DNA from: Jaapia argillacea MUCL 33604
Lineage: Eukaryota > Basidiomycota > Agaricomycetes > Jaapiales > Jaapiaceae
DNA length: 31,738 nucleotides
Direction of reading: 5' to 3'
NCBI GenBank assembly: GCA_000697665.1
Contig: KL197737.1
Span: forward strand, 65,188 to 96,925
Shown: piece after piece, positions 19,628 to 31,071 of the stretch
Position numbering within the stretch: position 1 is the stretch's first letter
Layout of the letters: each line of letters starts with the position of its first letter
The notes under the pieces: generated by a model
What the model was told of the DNA's origin: nothing
Database searches by the model: none
The model's input: only the letters and a program-made list of their open reading frames with translations
Program-made: the position numbers and the translations under genes

Positions 19628-21550
19628 ATGTCTATTATCGACTTGACGTGAGCCATTTCGCCTGAGTCTACTTCGTTCTGTTCTGACCCGAAGCTGTTCT
19701 CTGGGTCCTGATATCGCTGACGCAGTGTGGGGCCAAACTTGATTGGTACAGTCCCTCGCTCAGTATCTTTCTCCGAGACCGCTGCATCTGACTACTCGCT
19801 CCCTCCCAGGAACCGTCCTCAATGTCTTCTTGTACGGCGTGCTGTGGATGCAGTGTCTCATGTACTTCACCACTTACAAGACGTGAGCCTGAGATTCCTT
19901 GATCTCTTCTGCCCCATCGCCACGCTCACTTGCTGTCCCTTCTCGCTACTGTCCATTTCCCCTTCCAGTGACAAGCCAGGAATACGAGCTTTAGTCGGTC
20001 TTGGCTAACTATTCGCTCTGTCGTAACGCGCTGACATCCCGACTTCTGTAGGTCTGGTTCCATATCATTGCCGGGACAGTGAACACTGGGTTCTTAGTAT
20101 ATGGATTATACAAATACACAATCACCAACTTCGGTGAGCTGGTCGCCCATGGTTTCCTGGTTGATTTGCTTATCCAGTACCTCAATTCTACAGGAAACCT
20201 CATGGCTGACCAAATCCAGAACTGGAGTAAGCAGCCTTCTATTCATATCCCTTCAGACCCTCACACCTTGTCGCAACAGCTGCATTCGTCGGTATGTACT
20301 ATCTAGATCCAAAGTTCCATTATCTCACTTACAAGCACCCAGCTCCCACATTAACGGTGAGTTGAAGATCATTCATCAACATCATCGTTCTCATAGCCGC
20401 CTCAGGCCGTTATCGGGGCTGTTGTTCAGACATTTTTCGCTCGACGTGTCTATATTTTGACGTCCAAACGTTGGCTGGCGGCGGTGATCGGATTGACCAT
20501 CTTGCTTCAATTCAGTATGTTGCATGTCTCCCACTTGTGTGCCACAGTTTGATCGACTCCATTTTTCTGTTCCATAGTCGCTGGGATTTGTATTGCCGTT
20601 CTTTGTGCTATTCATCCGAATTTCGCAGATTGGGGACGTTGGTACATCAAATTTCCGACAGTCTCTGCTCTTGTCCTCGGGGCTGTCGTGGATTGCATGA
20701 TAACTGCTTCCCTCACATCGACTTTGGTATGTCCTCCTTTCGTATCTTTCCAGTTGCTTGGATTAACAATTGTGGACCAGTATCGGAGTAAAACCGGGTT
20801 CCCCAGTACTGATCATGTCGTCACGAAACTTATCCGCCGTCAGCTTGTTTCTCTACCAATCTGGGTCTCATAGAGTAACTTGTCGAACACTTGTAGTGAC
20901 CATACAAACTGGCATGATCGTCGCAGTCTTCGCGGTGGTCGATCTGGTCCTGTATCTGTCCTCTGTACGTCCCCTCCTCCCCCGTAACCACGGTTATGAT
21001 AGCTAATTCCTTACTAGCCATGGCCCTGGCATTTACTTCCTGGATTTACGCTGAATAAGGTCTCTAATATTGAAAATTGAATCTGCGATTATTTGGTACT
21101 GACCTTTTGGTGCCATTCTAGTTGTACGCCATTACGATGATCTCAACCCTTAACGCACGCAACGACATTCGACAAAGTTTCAGTGGCCATACTGCAACGG
21201 CTGGACAATGGCAGACTAAAGACCCCCGTCGAACAGCACCTGTACGCCATATAGTTTTCTTTTTGAATACCCTCGCTGATGTCAGACAACTTCAGAGTCA
21301 AAATTTATCCTCAATTCAAGTTCAGGTTACCACAGAGGCCAGCGTTCAAATTCATAGTCCTCAGGAGCACCAAGTCTACGGTGGGCAGGCTCAACAGTCT
21401 GATCGGACTATTGCCCACTGGAATGATGACGCCTCCAAATGTAAGACATCGGACTTCAGGTTGCCTTCGCCTCATTGACTTGGCTTCCCAGCGATCAAGG
21501 ACGGTCCAGGTGCTGGAGGACAATATGCCATCTTACTGGCGAAGCATTAG
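19628..21550 (+). CDS. DUF6534 seven-helix membrane protein, copy A
   Basis: Sixteen exons join in frame to 342 residues: 19628-19647, 19726-19745, 19810-19882, 19969-19993, 20052-20133, 20194-20226, 20280-20291, 20343-20356, 20406-20514, 20578-20726, 20781-20838, 20897-20964, 21018-21059, 21122-21241, 21296-21440, 21492-21550. Family landmarks are LNVFLYGVLWMQCLMYFTTYK, YTITNFG, FFARRVYILT, NFADWGRW, SALVLGAVVDCMITAS, YRSKTGF, TIQTG and FAVVDLVLYLSS, which spell the usual string of hydrophobic helices. The basidiomycete DUF6534 proteins have no known ligand; they are plasma-membrane or endomembrane candidates and are often compared to receptors. The C-terminal tail is hydrophilic and Gln/Ser-rich. 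Exons 7 and 8 are 12 and 14 nt. No disabling change was found. Confidence 0.85.
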
Positions 21551-22872
21551 GAATGATGTCGTGTTTGTTGGTCGAAATCACATGGTCCTTGACCTCTACC
21601 TGAGCGGTGGAAGCGGTGGTTCATGTACTTACTCGGACTATTACCCTCATTAACTTGTATACTGACCCACTATCACTATTTTTCGAGCGCATGATTGAGT
21701 CCCTGTTCTCGCAAATTCAAATTCATCGAAGGTCTAACGGCAAACGGGCTCCCGGTAATCAGGTCGATTTTACAATGGAGCACCCCCAGAGCTTCGAGTC
21801 TCCAAAGGATAGACATGATGACGCTACCAAGCGGGTGCTGAACTTTCTGGTTCTCTTCGCTATGGGGCTGCTTCAGTATTGCAAGTATTTCATTCGACTG
21901 GCGAAGTTGCTAAGGGTGCCCTACATGCACAAGTTGCAATTCCGTGCTTTAGTCCAATATTTCCTGCCAGATTCGGCGTGCAGTTAGAGTGGCAAAGGAT
22001 CGTCGCCACCCTGTGGGATATTGGCTACTTCCGAATCCAGAGAGCCTGGCTTAGTCGAGGGTTCATCATCGTCCCGATTTTCGTGCCAAGCGCAAATTCC
22101 GCCCAAGTTTAAATCACCTTGACGCGTTGAGGGTGTTAGCATTCGCCGGTCGGCTCTCGATGTTGATTGCGAAACTGTGCAACACGTACGTCCTATCCAT
22201 GATGTAGAATGTGAAGAAGCGTAATTGAACAAACAGTTTGTATCCTTCAACAGTGGCGAGTGATTGCATGCTTTGGTGAGGGCTGATAGCCACCTCAGCT
22301 TCTGCGGCCTTCCGGATGAATAGAACCCTCTCTTGGGATAGCATGATAGGTAGGAGCCCCTGGGTTTGGTGAGAAAGAGTTTGACGGGCGATGTAGTCCA
22401 GTGCTCGCGCTAGCATCGACGGCCGCGGGGTCACTGTGAGCCGTGGCAAAGCGGTTCAAGGAAGCACCGCGCTAGGCTTATCGGAGAGATTACAACCAAC
22501 GAACTGCTGGTATTCTTCAACGCTGTGATTGAGCAGGATACAGGTCGGAGGCTCGCAAGCAACGACAGTGAGTGCTTACAGCCTGGGGGGACAGCGCTTC
22601 TAGCCTGATATGGAACCGAACTACCACCACACCTAGGACGTCGAAGCGGTAAAAGCCTCTCTTTGCCACAAAATTCATGCGAACGGTGGAGTTGCTCTTA
22701 TCGCTGTCTCGGATTCCTGAATTTCCTGAACCTACACACTGTCGCCGATTAACGCCATATGTGTTCCTTTGTTCGAGATGCGCCGTCATGCTTGATATAA
22801 AGCACCAGGGAAGTAAGGCGAGAAACTGAGCTATTGTACTATCTTCCCTACCGGTTTCACGTTCGCTACACT
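21551..22872. other. 1.3-kb stretch between copy A and the transporter
   Basis: The frames present (for example 21691-21987 plus, with ATG, and 22114-22449 minus) have no recognised motifs. The last few hundred bases should hold the transporter promoter. No repeat or RNA gene seen. Confidence 0.45.
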
Positions 22873-24972
22873 ATGCCAGTCCCAAGTCCTGAAAAGGTTG
22901 CATCCCGTGACCATGTGTATAAACCTAACCTCCACGAACCTCTGCCAATCAAGAAACTCGGCAACTCACTCGTTGACGCTCACGAGCACGACTCCGAAGA
23001 CCTTGACGGATTCATGACGGCCTCGAGTTCCCAACTGAGGACGAACGACAAACACTCACACGAGTCTCGGACAATATCCCAAGGAATGCGTACATGATCG
23101 CATTCGTCGAGCTTTGTGAACGCTTCTCTTACTACGGTACCACCGTCGTATTCACCAACTTCATTCAACAGCCTCTCCCTCCCCACTCTCGCACTGGAGC
23201 TGGTCATAAGGATGGTCAATCAGGTGCACTTGATATGGGACAGCGTGCATCCACCGGACTAACAACATTCAACCAGTTCTGGTACGTTCTTTGCGTTTCG
23301 TTATAGTGCAACTCTCACACCCATCGTCAATCCCATAGGGTCTATGTCATCCCCCTCTTCAGTGCTTACATTGCCGACACCTACTGGGGACGGTATAAGA
23401 CCGTTTGTGTTGCGGTCGGTATCGCACTTTTCGGCCACAGCCTTCTGGTTATGTCTGCCATCCCTCCAGTCATTGTCCACAGCCATGGTGCTCTCGCCTG
23501 TTTTATCATTGCGCTTATCATCATGGGACTTGGTACAGGCGGATTTAAGGCAAACATCAGCCCGTTGGTCGCCGAGCAATACAAGAAGACAAAGCTCTTC
23601 ATTGGTCACACCAGAAAGGGCGAAAAGGTCATTGTCGACCCAGCGCTAACCACCAGCAAGATCTACATGGTAAGATTGTTTGCATCTTCCCATCAACCGT
23701 CCTCATCTCTCGGTAGTACTTTTATCTTTTCATCAACATCGGAGCCCTCATCGGTCAGATCTCCATGACATATTCAGAAAAGGTATGTGGGCTTGTTTCT
23801 TGGGGATAATTGACACTGCTGAGATGATTTGGTAGTACGTTGGTTTCTGGCTCGCCTTCTTGCTCCCTACCCTTGCCTTCTTGCTTTGCCCCATCGTCCT
23901 CTGGTTCGGGAAGAGCCGTTACATTACGTCTCCCCCTACTGGCTCCGTCTTGCCATCTGCTATTCACATCCTTCGATATGCTTCTAAGGGTCGCTGGTCC
24001 TGGAATCCTGTGAGATGTTATAAGCAATTGACTGCTCCGGGCTTCTGGGACTCCGCAAAGCCCAGCCACGTCGCCGCGGAGAAGGGGGAGGAGGGGATGC
24101 CGAGTTGGATGATCTTTGACGACGATTGGGTTGATGAGGTCCGACGAGGTTTCAAAGCATGTGTTGTCTTCGTCTGGTTTCCTATCTATTGTGAGCTTCG
24201 TCCTTTCCGAATCGATCCTACGGCAATATCTGACCTCGCGTCGCCCAGGGCTCACGTACAACCAGCTGAACAACAACTTAACATCTCAGGCAGCAACAAT
24301 GGAGACTCACGGGCTCCTGAATGACGTCCTATCCAACCTTGACCCACTTGCACTCATCATTTTCATCCCCATCTTCGACTTACTCCTCTACCCCGCCATC
24401 CGCCGCGTTGGCTTGAACTTCACACCCATCAAGAGGATCACGGCCGGATTCTTCACGGGGGCCGCCGGGATGGTCTGGGCTGTTGTCGTCCAGCATTACA
24501 TCTACAAGACGAATCCATGTGGCTACCAATCTTCGACTTGTGTAGATGCCGATGGGAACGCTCGTCCGTCACCCCTCAATCTCTGGATCCAGACCGGATG
24601 TAAGTGTTGTATTTCTCTTCACAAAACACTCTGGTTGACTATGGTTTCATGTTCAGATATGTCCTCATCGCCTTCTCCGAGATCTTTGGATCGATCACTG
24701 GACTCGAATACGCTTTCACCAAAGCGCCCAAGAACATGCGTTCGCTGGTCATGTCAGTTTTTCTCTTCATGTCTGCTATTTCCTCCGCTTTTGGCGAGGC
24801 GTTCGTCTCTCTTTATGCAAATCCTTTGCTCGTGTGGAATTACGCCGTACGGGGTGTTCTAGCGGGTGTTGCTGGTGTCCTCTTTTGGCTCAGTTTCCGA
24901 CATCTTGACAAGGAGGAAGATCTCTTGAATAATTTGCACACGGGTCACTTGGTGACCGAAAAGCAGAGGTGA
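22873..24972 (+). CDS. PTR2: POT/PTR2-family proton-coupled peptide transporter
   Basis: Exons about 22873-23281, 23339-23669, 23717-23782, 23836-24190, 24249-24603 and 24657-24972 encode a transporter of roughly 590 residues. It would import di- and tripeptides with protons across the plasma membrane. Visible marks: the POT signature ELCERFSYYG in helix 1, WVYVIPLFSAYIAD, GLGTGGFKANISPL, the second PTR2 signature FYLFINIGAL, YNQLNNNLTSQA, DLLLYPAIRR, FSEIFGSITGLEYAFTKAPKNMRS, and about 12 hydrophobic segments. Two places are odd. The N-terminal ATG frame ends at 23097, while the conserved HDGLEFPTEDE block lies in another frame from about 23012. At the last intron the usual GTAAGT donor (24600) would break the frame, so a donor 4 nt later must be used. 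Either unusual splicing or small deletions explain this. Confidence 0.85.
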
Positions 24973-25319
24973 GTTTCGCGAGATATATTGGCTTTCGATA
25001 TGCCGTCTGTTTTCTTTGTGCATCAGCCTTTGTAGTGTTGTATAGCTCCTTGGCTTCTTGTCTCCTGTTGCGTCTGGGATCTCCGGAAATCTTGTTGTGG
25101 TGATTGTGATCTTGTTGTGATAATAGTACAGCTGCATCCGACTTAATCTTATGCAATCGATATTGCCCATATGCCTCCGTCTTCAGCATTTGAAAAAACC
25201 ATCGGGATACCGAGTTTATCCTGTGCCCATCAATAGATCCCAACGTTTCGCGCCGTTCAGCACGTCATCTCGGAATCCAACCACCAAGGATCTGAAAGTT
25301 ACCGTTCATATCAAGGCTC
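24973..25319. other. Convergent intergenic region
   Basis: About 350 bases between the stop of the transporter and the stop of copy B on the other strand. They should hold both 3' ends. No gene seen. Confidence 0.5.
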
Positions 25320-27040
25320 TCAACTCGTGTTAATATACTCACTTGTGTCCTTGGCAGAACGAGGTGACATTGAACTCGCTGTCGTCGAATGTACCAGTTC
25401 GACTTCACGAAGAGATCCAGGAGTCGTTACAAGTTCGTTACAACTCTCGGGGAGTTGGTGCTACGACAAATGTTCAGGTCATCGGTGTAATGCATTTGCC
25501 CAGTAAGATACGTACGTTCACACTCGATACTTGTCGTGGGACGCTCATCATTTGTGGATCTCTGCCCCCGCTTCGTGTGTTGACGGTGGATAAGAGAAAC
25601 CCTATGTAAAGCTGTTTAGAAAAGATGAGCGACGACAATTTGACGTGGATGAGCTGGGTCGCACCTTGGCGAGTGGAAGGTTCAAGAGGACGGGAAACGA
25701 GTATGGCTGTATCGGTGCATGAAGACAAATGTTAACCATGAGAGAGGCGGGGGGGAGGGCACGTACGTATGAGAGATAGATAGTCAGGTTGAGGATGGAT
25801 GCTACGGCGGGTATCATCCCAGTGTGAACAGTAGCTATCAATACTGTTAGCTCCCTCACCACCGAGAATGAGAGAGCACAAACATCGAGTCAGTTCCGAA
25901 ACCCAGTTATCCATAACCTCCGATCCATCCTTGTTTTCTCTCTAAACTCAGATCAGATCTAGGAGCTAAAGACGTAAAAAGAAATCGAAACTCACGAAAT
26001 AACGACGCAAAGAGACCGATATTGCGGAATCCACACTAGCGGTTGAAACCAGCCAGATGACAGTTGGGATTTGAACTTGCCATTCTCCCCACTGAGACGC
26101 GGATGGGAGGATGCTACCAATTAACACGACCGCGATTCCTGACACTGGAGCATCGAGGTCTTGAGTACAGCATATGTAGAGGGAAGGTGTGGGTGTGCTC
26201 ACCGGTTTCGGCGACGATTCCAAAGCACACGAGACAAATGACGTAGGGTTGTCGGGAGAGAACCCGGAGACGACGAGCAAAAAATGCTTGGATACATACG
26301 GCGATGATTATCTGCTTTGTAGGTCAGATAGCAGTCCAGCGTTGAGAGATCGCGACACGAAATGTAGGACTTACGTTCAACAAAGGGTCTGAGCGAATGC
26401 GAAGAGGTTAGTGGTCATATGGGGAACTTTGTTTCGGAGGGAACATACTGGTCATGAAACCTGACAACGTATGATATGTTAGAAGGGATATGGGATGATG
26501 TAGACTTTCGAACTTACACCAATTTACCAGGTCAACGGGCTGATGGCTACCTGTGGGCAGGGGAAATTTGAGCGTCAGGTACCAGCGGCGTTGAAAGTGT
26601 CCTCACCGAAGTTTGCGACGGCGTACGCATAAAACACCGAGATCAAGAAGACAATGTTGGCTGTATCCGCCACGAAGAGGAAGAAAACCTGAATAACACG
26701 GGCTGGCTGAGCAGGGGTTCTGAGATTAGATTTTAATTGGCGTACTAGAGATGTAATCCATGTCCAATCACTGAAGGCGGGATCAGCTTTTCACGTTACC
26801 GAGGCATTGACAGAACTCACTCTTTGAACGACGAAAAGTAGGAGGAATATTGAACCAGCGTTGCGCCATATAGTATGACGTTCAAGAATATCCCTAGCAG
26901 GATACCATGAGTCAGAACGATTTGGATACCATCCCCACACTGGCACACACCAACTAACTTAGATCCCGAACTGTGAGGCATGAGCCGAGTTTGCAAGTCA
27001 TAGGAATGCGAACAACTCACGTTGGATCAAGGATGCTCAT
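25320..27040 (-). CDS. DUF6534 seven-helix membrane protein, copy B
   Basis: A minus-strand gene of 15 exons, 313 residues, starting with ATG at 27040 (MSILDPT). Early exons are 27040-27021, 26970-26951, 26893-26821 and 26770-26746; the micro-exons are 26460-26449 (12 nt) and 26388-26375 (14 nt). The first 13 exons have exactly the lengths of copies A and C. Landmarks are GIFLNVILYGATLVQYSSYF, YAVANFG, IQAFFARRLRVLSRQ, SQWGEWQVQIPTVIWLVSTASVDSAIS-like helices, TVHTGMIPAVASILNLTIYLS and FSVLLNLPLAK. The protein is clearly more diverged than A and C are from each other. The end is uncertain: the frame stops at 25320, but a GTGAGT just before it could lead to a further short exon, as in A and C. 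Ligand and location unknown. Confidence 0.8.
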
Positions 27041-27691
27041 GGCTTGTGACCGACTTGGAAACCCAAAATGAGTGAACTTGAATCGCGAAGTGGGTGGGGA
27101 AGACGGTGGTTTTGGAGGGTCGTTCCAAACCTGGGGAATCGTCCCAGGTATTTGAGGTTGGCAAGAGAGGACTTGGTTCCAGGAAGCTGAGAGCGAGCAT
27201 TGGGATCTTCAAGTTAGAAAAGTCCGAATCGGCGTATAAACCATCCAATGAATCGACTCCGATCACAATGTGGAGACAGGGCGGCGGAGGTGTGCGACGA
27301 ATAGGAGGCGCCAAATGGTGCTCCCAACCAGGTGGAACCGAGCTACCCGAAGTTGGTTTCATCCGAGTCGACGACTCTTAGCAGGTTAGGGTTGTGCTAA
27401 TTCATCCTCTGCGCCGTCGGCCTCAGGAGGATAATTGACATCACACCAGAATTCTTCAGCGATCCCGATCCAGAGCTTCAAAGGGTCGGAAAGAAGCGGC
27501 GATCAGGAAGGCGCAAGGAAGGTGGCAATTTCTAGAAACTTGAAGTTAAAATCACGATGCCCTTGATTGAATGAGGAATGTCACATCATAGGGAGAGGGT
27601 TCAAGAAGGTGCACCCACTTAGAGATTTTGGTATCCTGAAATGATTCAGCGAAGACTCCAATTCTTATTTTGGGGGCGCAATATGGGATTG
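27041..27691. other. Upstream region of copy B, no supported gene
   Basis: Two overlapping frames on opposite strands (27094-27381 plus, 27027-27362 minus) are the only sizeable ones. The minus frame has a proline-rich start with PPGWEHHLAPP but is not enough for a WW-domain call. The copy B promoter should lie here. Confidence 0.45.
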
Positions 27692-28049
27692 ATCATCAGG
27701 AAAACGGTAGCCGAGCCATACTTCGATGTACCAGCCGTACCAAAAACCGGTCCATACCTTTGCATGTTTGGTATGGACCTGTACAGGACGCCTACTATAT
27801 AAGGGAAATATTTCTCGATTTGGTTCCTTGACCTCGTCAGAATGATATCGTCTCTTCTCAAAAAGGATGATGTGATTGGTCTGCCATGGGAGACTACTGA
27901 TTTCCGGGATCGAAATCGGTGCTGCTGGATTTAGACATGGTCCCGGACCGCTCCATACCAGACCCATACCAACTCCATACCAGGTTCAGTGGTATGGAGG
28001 TATACGCCGTCTAAACCTTGCCATACCACCTCCACATTTTCCTGATGAT
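27692..28049. mobile_element. Short GGTATGG-rich non-autonomous element, copy 2 (inverted)
   Basis: This 358-bp unit ends in perfect 13-bp inverted repeats, ATCATCAGGAAAA at 27692-27704 and its complement at 28037-28049. It carries inward clusters of CCATACC/GGTATGG and a central TATATAAG. In complement it follows copy 1 at 1255-1529: GCCGAGCCATAC near one end, a TATATA core, a CCATACC cluster, TTCAGTGG and CCATACCACCTC near the other end. No matching target duplication is seen directly outside the repeats. No coding capacity. Confidence 0.7.
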
Positions 28050-28264
28050 GTTTACTGGCTGTGTGGAGGTATCGATTTACGGAGGGACGTGTAAATGAGG
28101 AACAAGGACACCGCCGCCGTTACATTCGCATCACAGTCGTCAAGGTTTCCTCCGCCGCTTCATTTGGGCCTACGGCCTATTCATATGCAACCAGCCGTAA
28201 TTGACTGCGCCACTCTACTCGCTCAGTATCTATATAGCAGTCGTCGCTAACTTTTAGGATGTAG

Positions 28265-28545
28265 TACGGTTGCCTTCAGCCGCCAGGACTGATTTGGCGC
28301 GTACCTGGCATCAAACTCAGCAAGTTGCTGCCAGGACCTCTGAACCCTCAGGTCTAACCTAACCCTCCCACGCCACCTAAATTCCAATTCAATAATGGCT
28401 CCGGCATTGCCACCGATGCTGCCCTCAACATTGAACCTTCGTCCTCGCTGTTAGCAACGGTGACGACGCCTCATGGGCTGTGTATCCCCGATTTTTAAGC
28501 GAATTTTTGTAGTTTCTTGCTCTCTATGTAGCTGTTATAGTATGG
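28265..28545 (+). repeat. Long inverted repeat, left arm
   Basis: This arm matches the complement of 28734-28988 over nearly its whole length, by eye about 80-85 percent, with a few gaps. Well-kept blocks include CCAGGACCTCTGAA, GAACCTTCGTCCTCGCTGTT, CAACGGTGACGACGCC and GTAGCTGTTATAGTATGG. Confidence 0.88.
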
Positions 28546-28733
28546 TATATTATTATGGAACATTCACAGAGTTTTTGGTCAACGTCGTTGGTGGCGTTGA
28601 GGAAGCTGAACGTCGGCGAACCACGCGAACCTTGATGATGTCAGTTACCAAATCTGGATGTTTCGCGTGCCTGTACATTGTGGCCATATCACTTAACCAA
28701 GCCTCCAAAACCATTTGAATATTCTATAGTGTG

Positions 28734-28988
28734 CCATACTATAACAGCTACATGGAGGGCAAAAAAATACGAAAATCCGCTTAAAATTCGTGGATATACA
28801 GCGCATACGGCGTCGTCACCGTTGCCAACAGCGAGGACGAAGGTTCGACAGCGTCGGCGGCAATGCCCGAGCCATTGACCAATCGTCATTATTGGTTAGA
28901 CCTGAGGTTTCAGAGGTCCTGGCAGCAATTTACTGAGTTTGACGCTAGGTACATGCCAAATCAATCCTGGCGGCTCAAGGCGACCGTA
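28734..28988 (-). repeat. Long inverted repeat, right arm
   Basis: Complement of the left arm. The spacer of 188 bases (28546-28733) has no supported gene. A transcript through both arms would fold into a long hairpin. Confidence 0.88.
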
Positions 28989-29243
28989 GGATGTAGTTGG
29001 ATTGTAGTTACATAATAGCCTGTCCCTTCCTGGTGAGTGAGCTCTGACCATGGGCGCTGTGGAGCCCTTGTCCTTCTGACACTTCGCACGGCGTTTCATA
29101 ACGTATAGTCTACCACCCTTCCCTGGACCCGCTCTCGCCCCAAGCGTTGAATGATGGCCAGACGGCGACGGTCCCTTGCAAAATGCCTCTTAACTGTTAC
29201 CCAAAGGCCGAACGATTAATATTGTGATTCCCGGTGCCCATCC

Positions 29244-31071
29244 ATGTCCGTCATTGACCTAACGTGTGTCCTTCTCCTATGGTCATCCAATGGCGGCGTT
29301 CTGACCAAGTCTGTTCTGGTTCAGTGTGGGACCCAATCTATTTGGTAAGTTGTAGTACTGTCCATCTTTCGCCATGAGTGAATCGTCGAACTAAGTACTA
29401 TCGTCTTTGGTAGGAACAATTCTCAATGTCTTCCTTCACGGCGTGATGTGGATGCAATGCGTCCTTTACTTCACAACCTTCAAGAGGTAAGAACGTTGGT
29501 CCGTTCGCTGGCAATTATGAGCACTTAGTATTCTTCCGTTTGCAGCGATAAGGCAGGTATCCGTGCATTGGTGAGGTTTATTTTTGCTCTTCGCTCTTCG
29601 CTCTACACTTTGTTGACACCGAGAACCGTCAGGTCTGGTTCCAGATCATAGCAGGAACCATGAACACTGGACTCATAGTAGATGGGTTGTATACTTACAC
29701 AATCACGAACTTCGGTAAATCATCATCCATTGTTTCCGAGCAGAGTTTGATCCGGCGACCCATTCCACAGGCGATCTTGCCGCTGATCAACAGCAAAACT
29801 GGAGTGCGCCCTTTCACCTTACCATCTTCCGATTTCTTGCGATGTTTACTTTGCTTTTCGCAGCCGTAGTCGCTGGTACGAATCTCACCAATCGGGACGT
29901 TGTAATATGCTCACTCCAGACACTCAGTCCCCGCAATGACAGTGAGTTTTGGATCGCTCATGGTTTCATCGATCTCATGGTTTCGTTCAGGCCCTTATCG
30001 GAGCTGTCGTTCAGATCTTTTTCGCCCGACGTGTCTACATATTGACTTCCATGCAGCGGTTAGTCGCGGTGATTGGAGTGGGCATCGTACTTCAGTTCCG
30101 TATGTCCCATTTCTATTGAATTTGCAGCCTCGTACTCAACAAGTTCGTGTTTGTATTGTAAAGCTGCTGGGATCAGTATTGGCGTCCTCTGCGGTCTTGA
30201 TCCTAACTTTACGGACTGGGGACGCTGGCAAATTAGATTTCCCACCATAGCCGTTCTCGTCTTAGCAGCAGTCGTGGATTTCTCAATAACTGCTTCGCTC
30301 ACGTGGAGTTTGGTGTGTTTCATTTTGTTCGCGGCGTCGTTTCATCTGACAAACCCTTCAGTACCGGAGCAAAACTGGCTTTTCGGGCACTGACGACATT
30401 GTCACAAAGCTCATTCGTCGTCAGTTTTCTACATCTCTGATTGGAGAGGATCGTTCCCTGACTTTGCTATCCGATAGTGACAATACAGACGGGTTTACTC
30501 GTCGCAATCTTCTCAGTAATTGACCTTATCCTATTTCTATCTTCCGTAAGTGTCCTTTCTAACTTGTCTTGTCGTCAACGCTCATGATGTCTCAGCCGTG
30601 GCCCTTCCATGAGCTGCCGGGGTTCATGCTCAACAAGGTTACTCATGAAATCCAACTTGTTGGGTGCTGTCGCTGACTGTTTTTGTTCTACGGCTACAGC
30701 TATCCGGCATCGCATTGCTCTTAACCCTCAACTCTCGTCACGAAATTCGACAGAACTTCGGCGATCAAAGACAACAGCCTACAAAGGATTTCCGTCAAAG
30801 CATCGCTGTAGGTCGTGGTTGGTTTGCGGAGTGTCATTGCTGATGACGGAATCAGACTGGGGGTGTCTCCACGATCCAGATCCAGGTCGCTACTGAAGCT
30901 AGCACACATGTTCAGAGTGTTCCCCAACATCCGAACACCATGAGGGCCGCCAAGTGTAAGTCCGCAGTAGTCATGACGACTGAGTTACTAGCGACTAATA
31001 CGAGTTGTGTAGTGGAGGAGATGGAACTAGGGACGAGAGGGCAGTATGGCATCCATCTGGGGAAGTGTTGA
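29244..31071 (+). CDS. DUF6534 seven-helix membrane protein, copy C
   Basis: Sixteen exons join in frame to 323 residues: 29244-29263, 29325-29344, 29414-29486, 29546-29570, 29633-29714, 29771-29803, 29864-29875, 29928-29941, 29991-30099, 30164-30312, 30362-30419, 30478-30545, 30596-30637, 30700-30807, 30856-30955, 31013-31071. It is closest to copy A: MSVIDLT, LNVFLHGVMWMQCVLYFTTFK, IIAGTMNTGL, YTYTITNFG, ALIGAVVQIFFARRVYILTS, FTDWGRWQI, YRSKTGFSGTDD, TIQTGLLVAIFSVIDLILFLSS, LNSRHEIRQNFG, and the tail motif STIQIQVATEAS shared with A. Only exons 14 and 15 differ from A in length; exon 16 is again 59 nt. No broken splice site or stop was found. The ligand is unknown. Confidence 0.85.

Noticed and set aside
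23755-24276. Minus-strand ORF of 173 codons opposite the transporter
   Set aside because: It is antisense to well-supported POT transporter exons and has no motif of its own.
27027-27362. Proline-rich minus-strand ORF with PPGWEHHLAPP as a WW-domain protein
   Set aside because: Only one tryptophan-containing motif fits, the second WW signature is missing, and a similar-length frame lies on the other strand.
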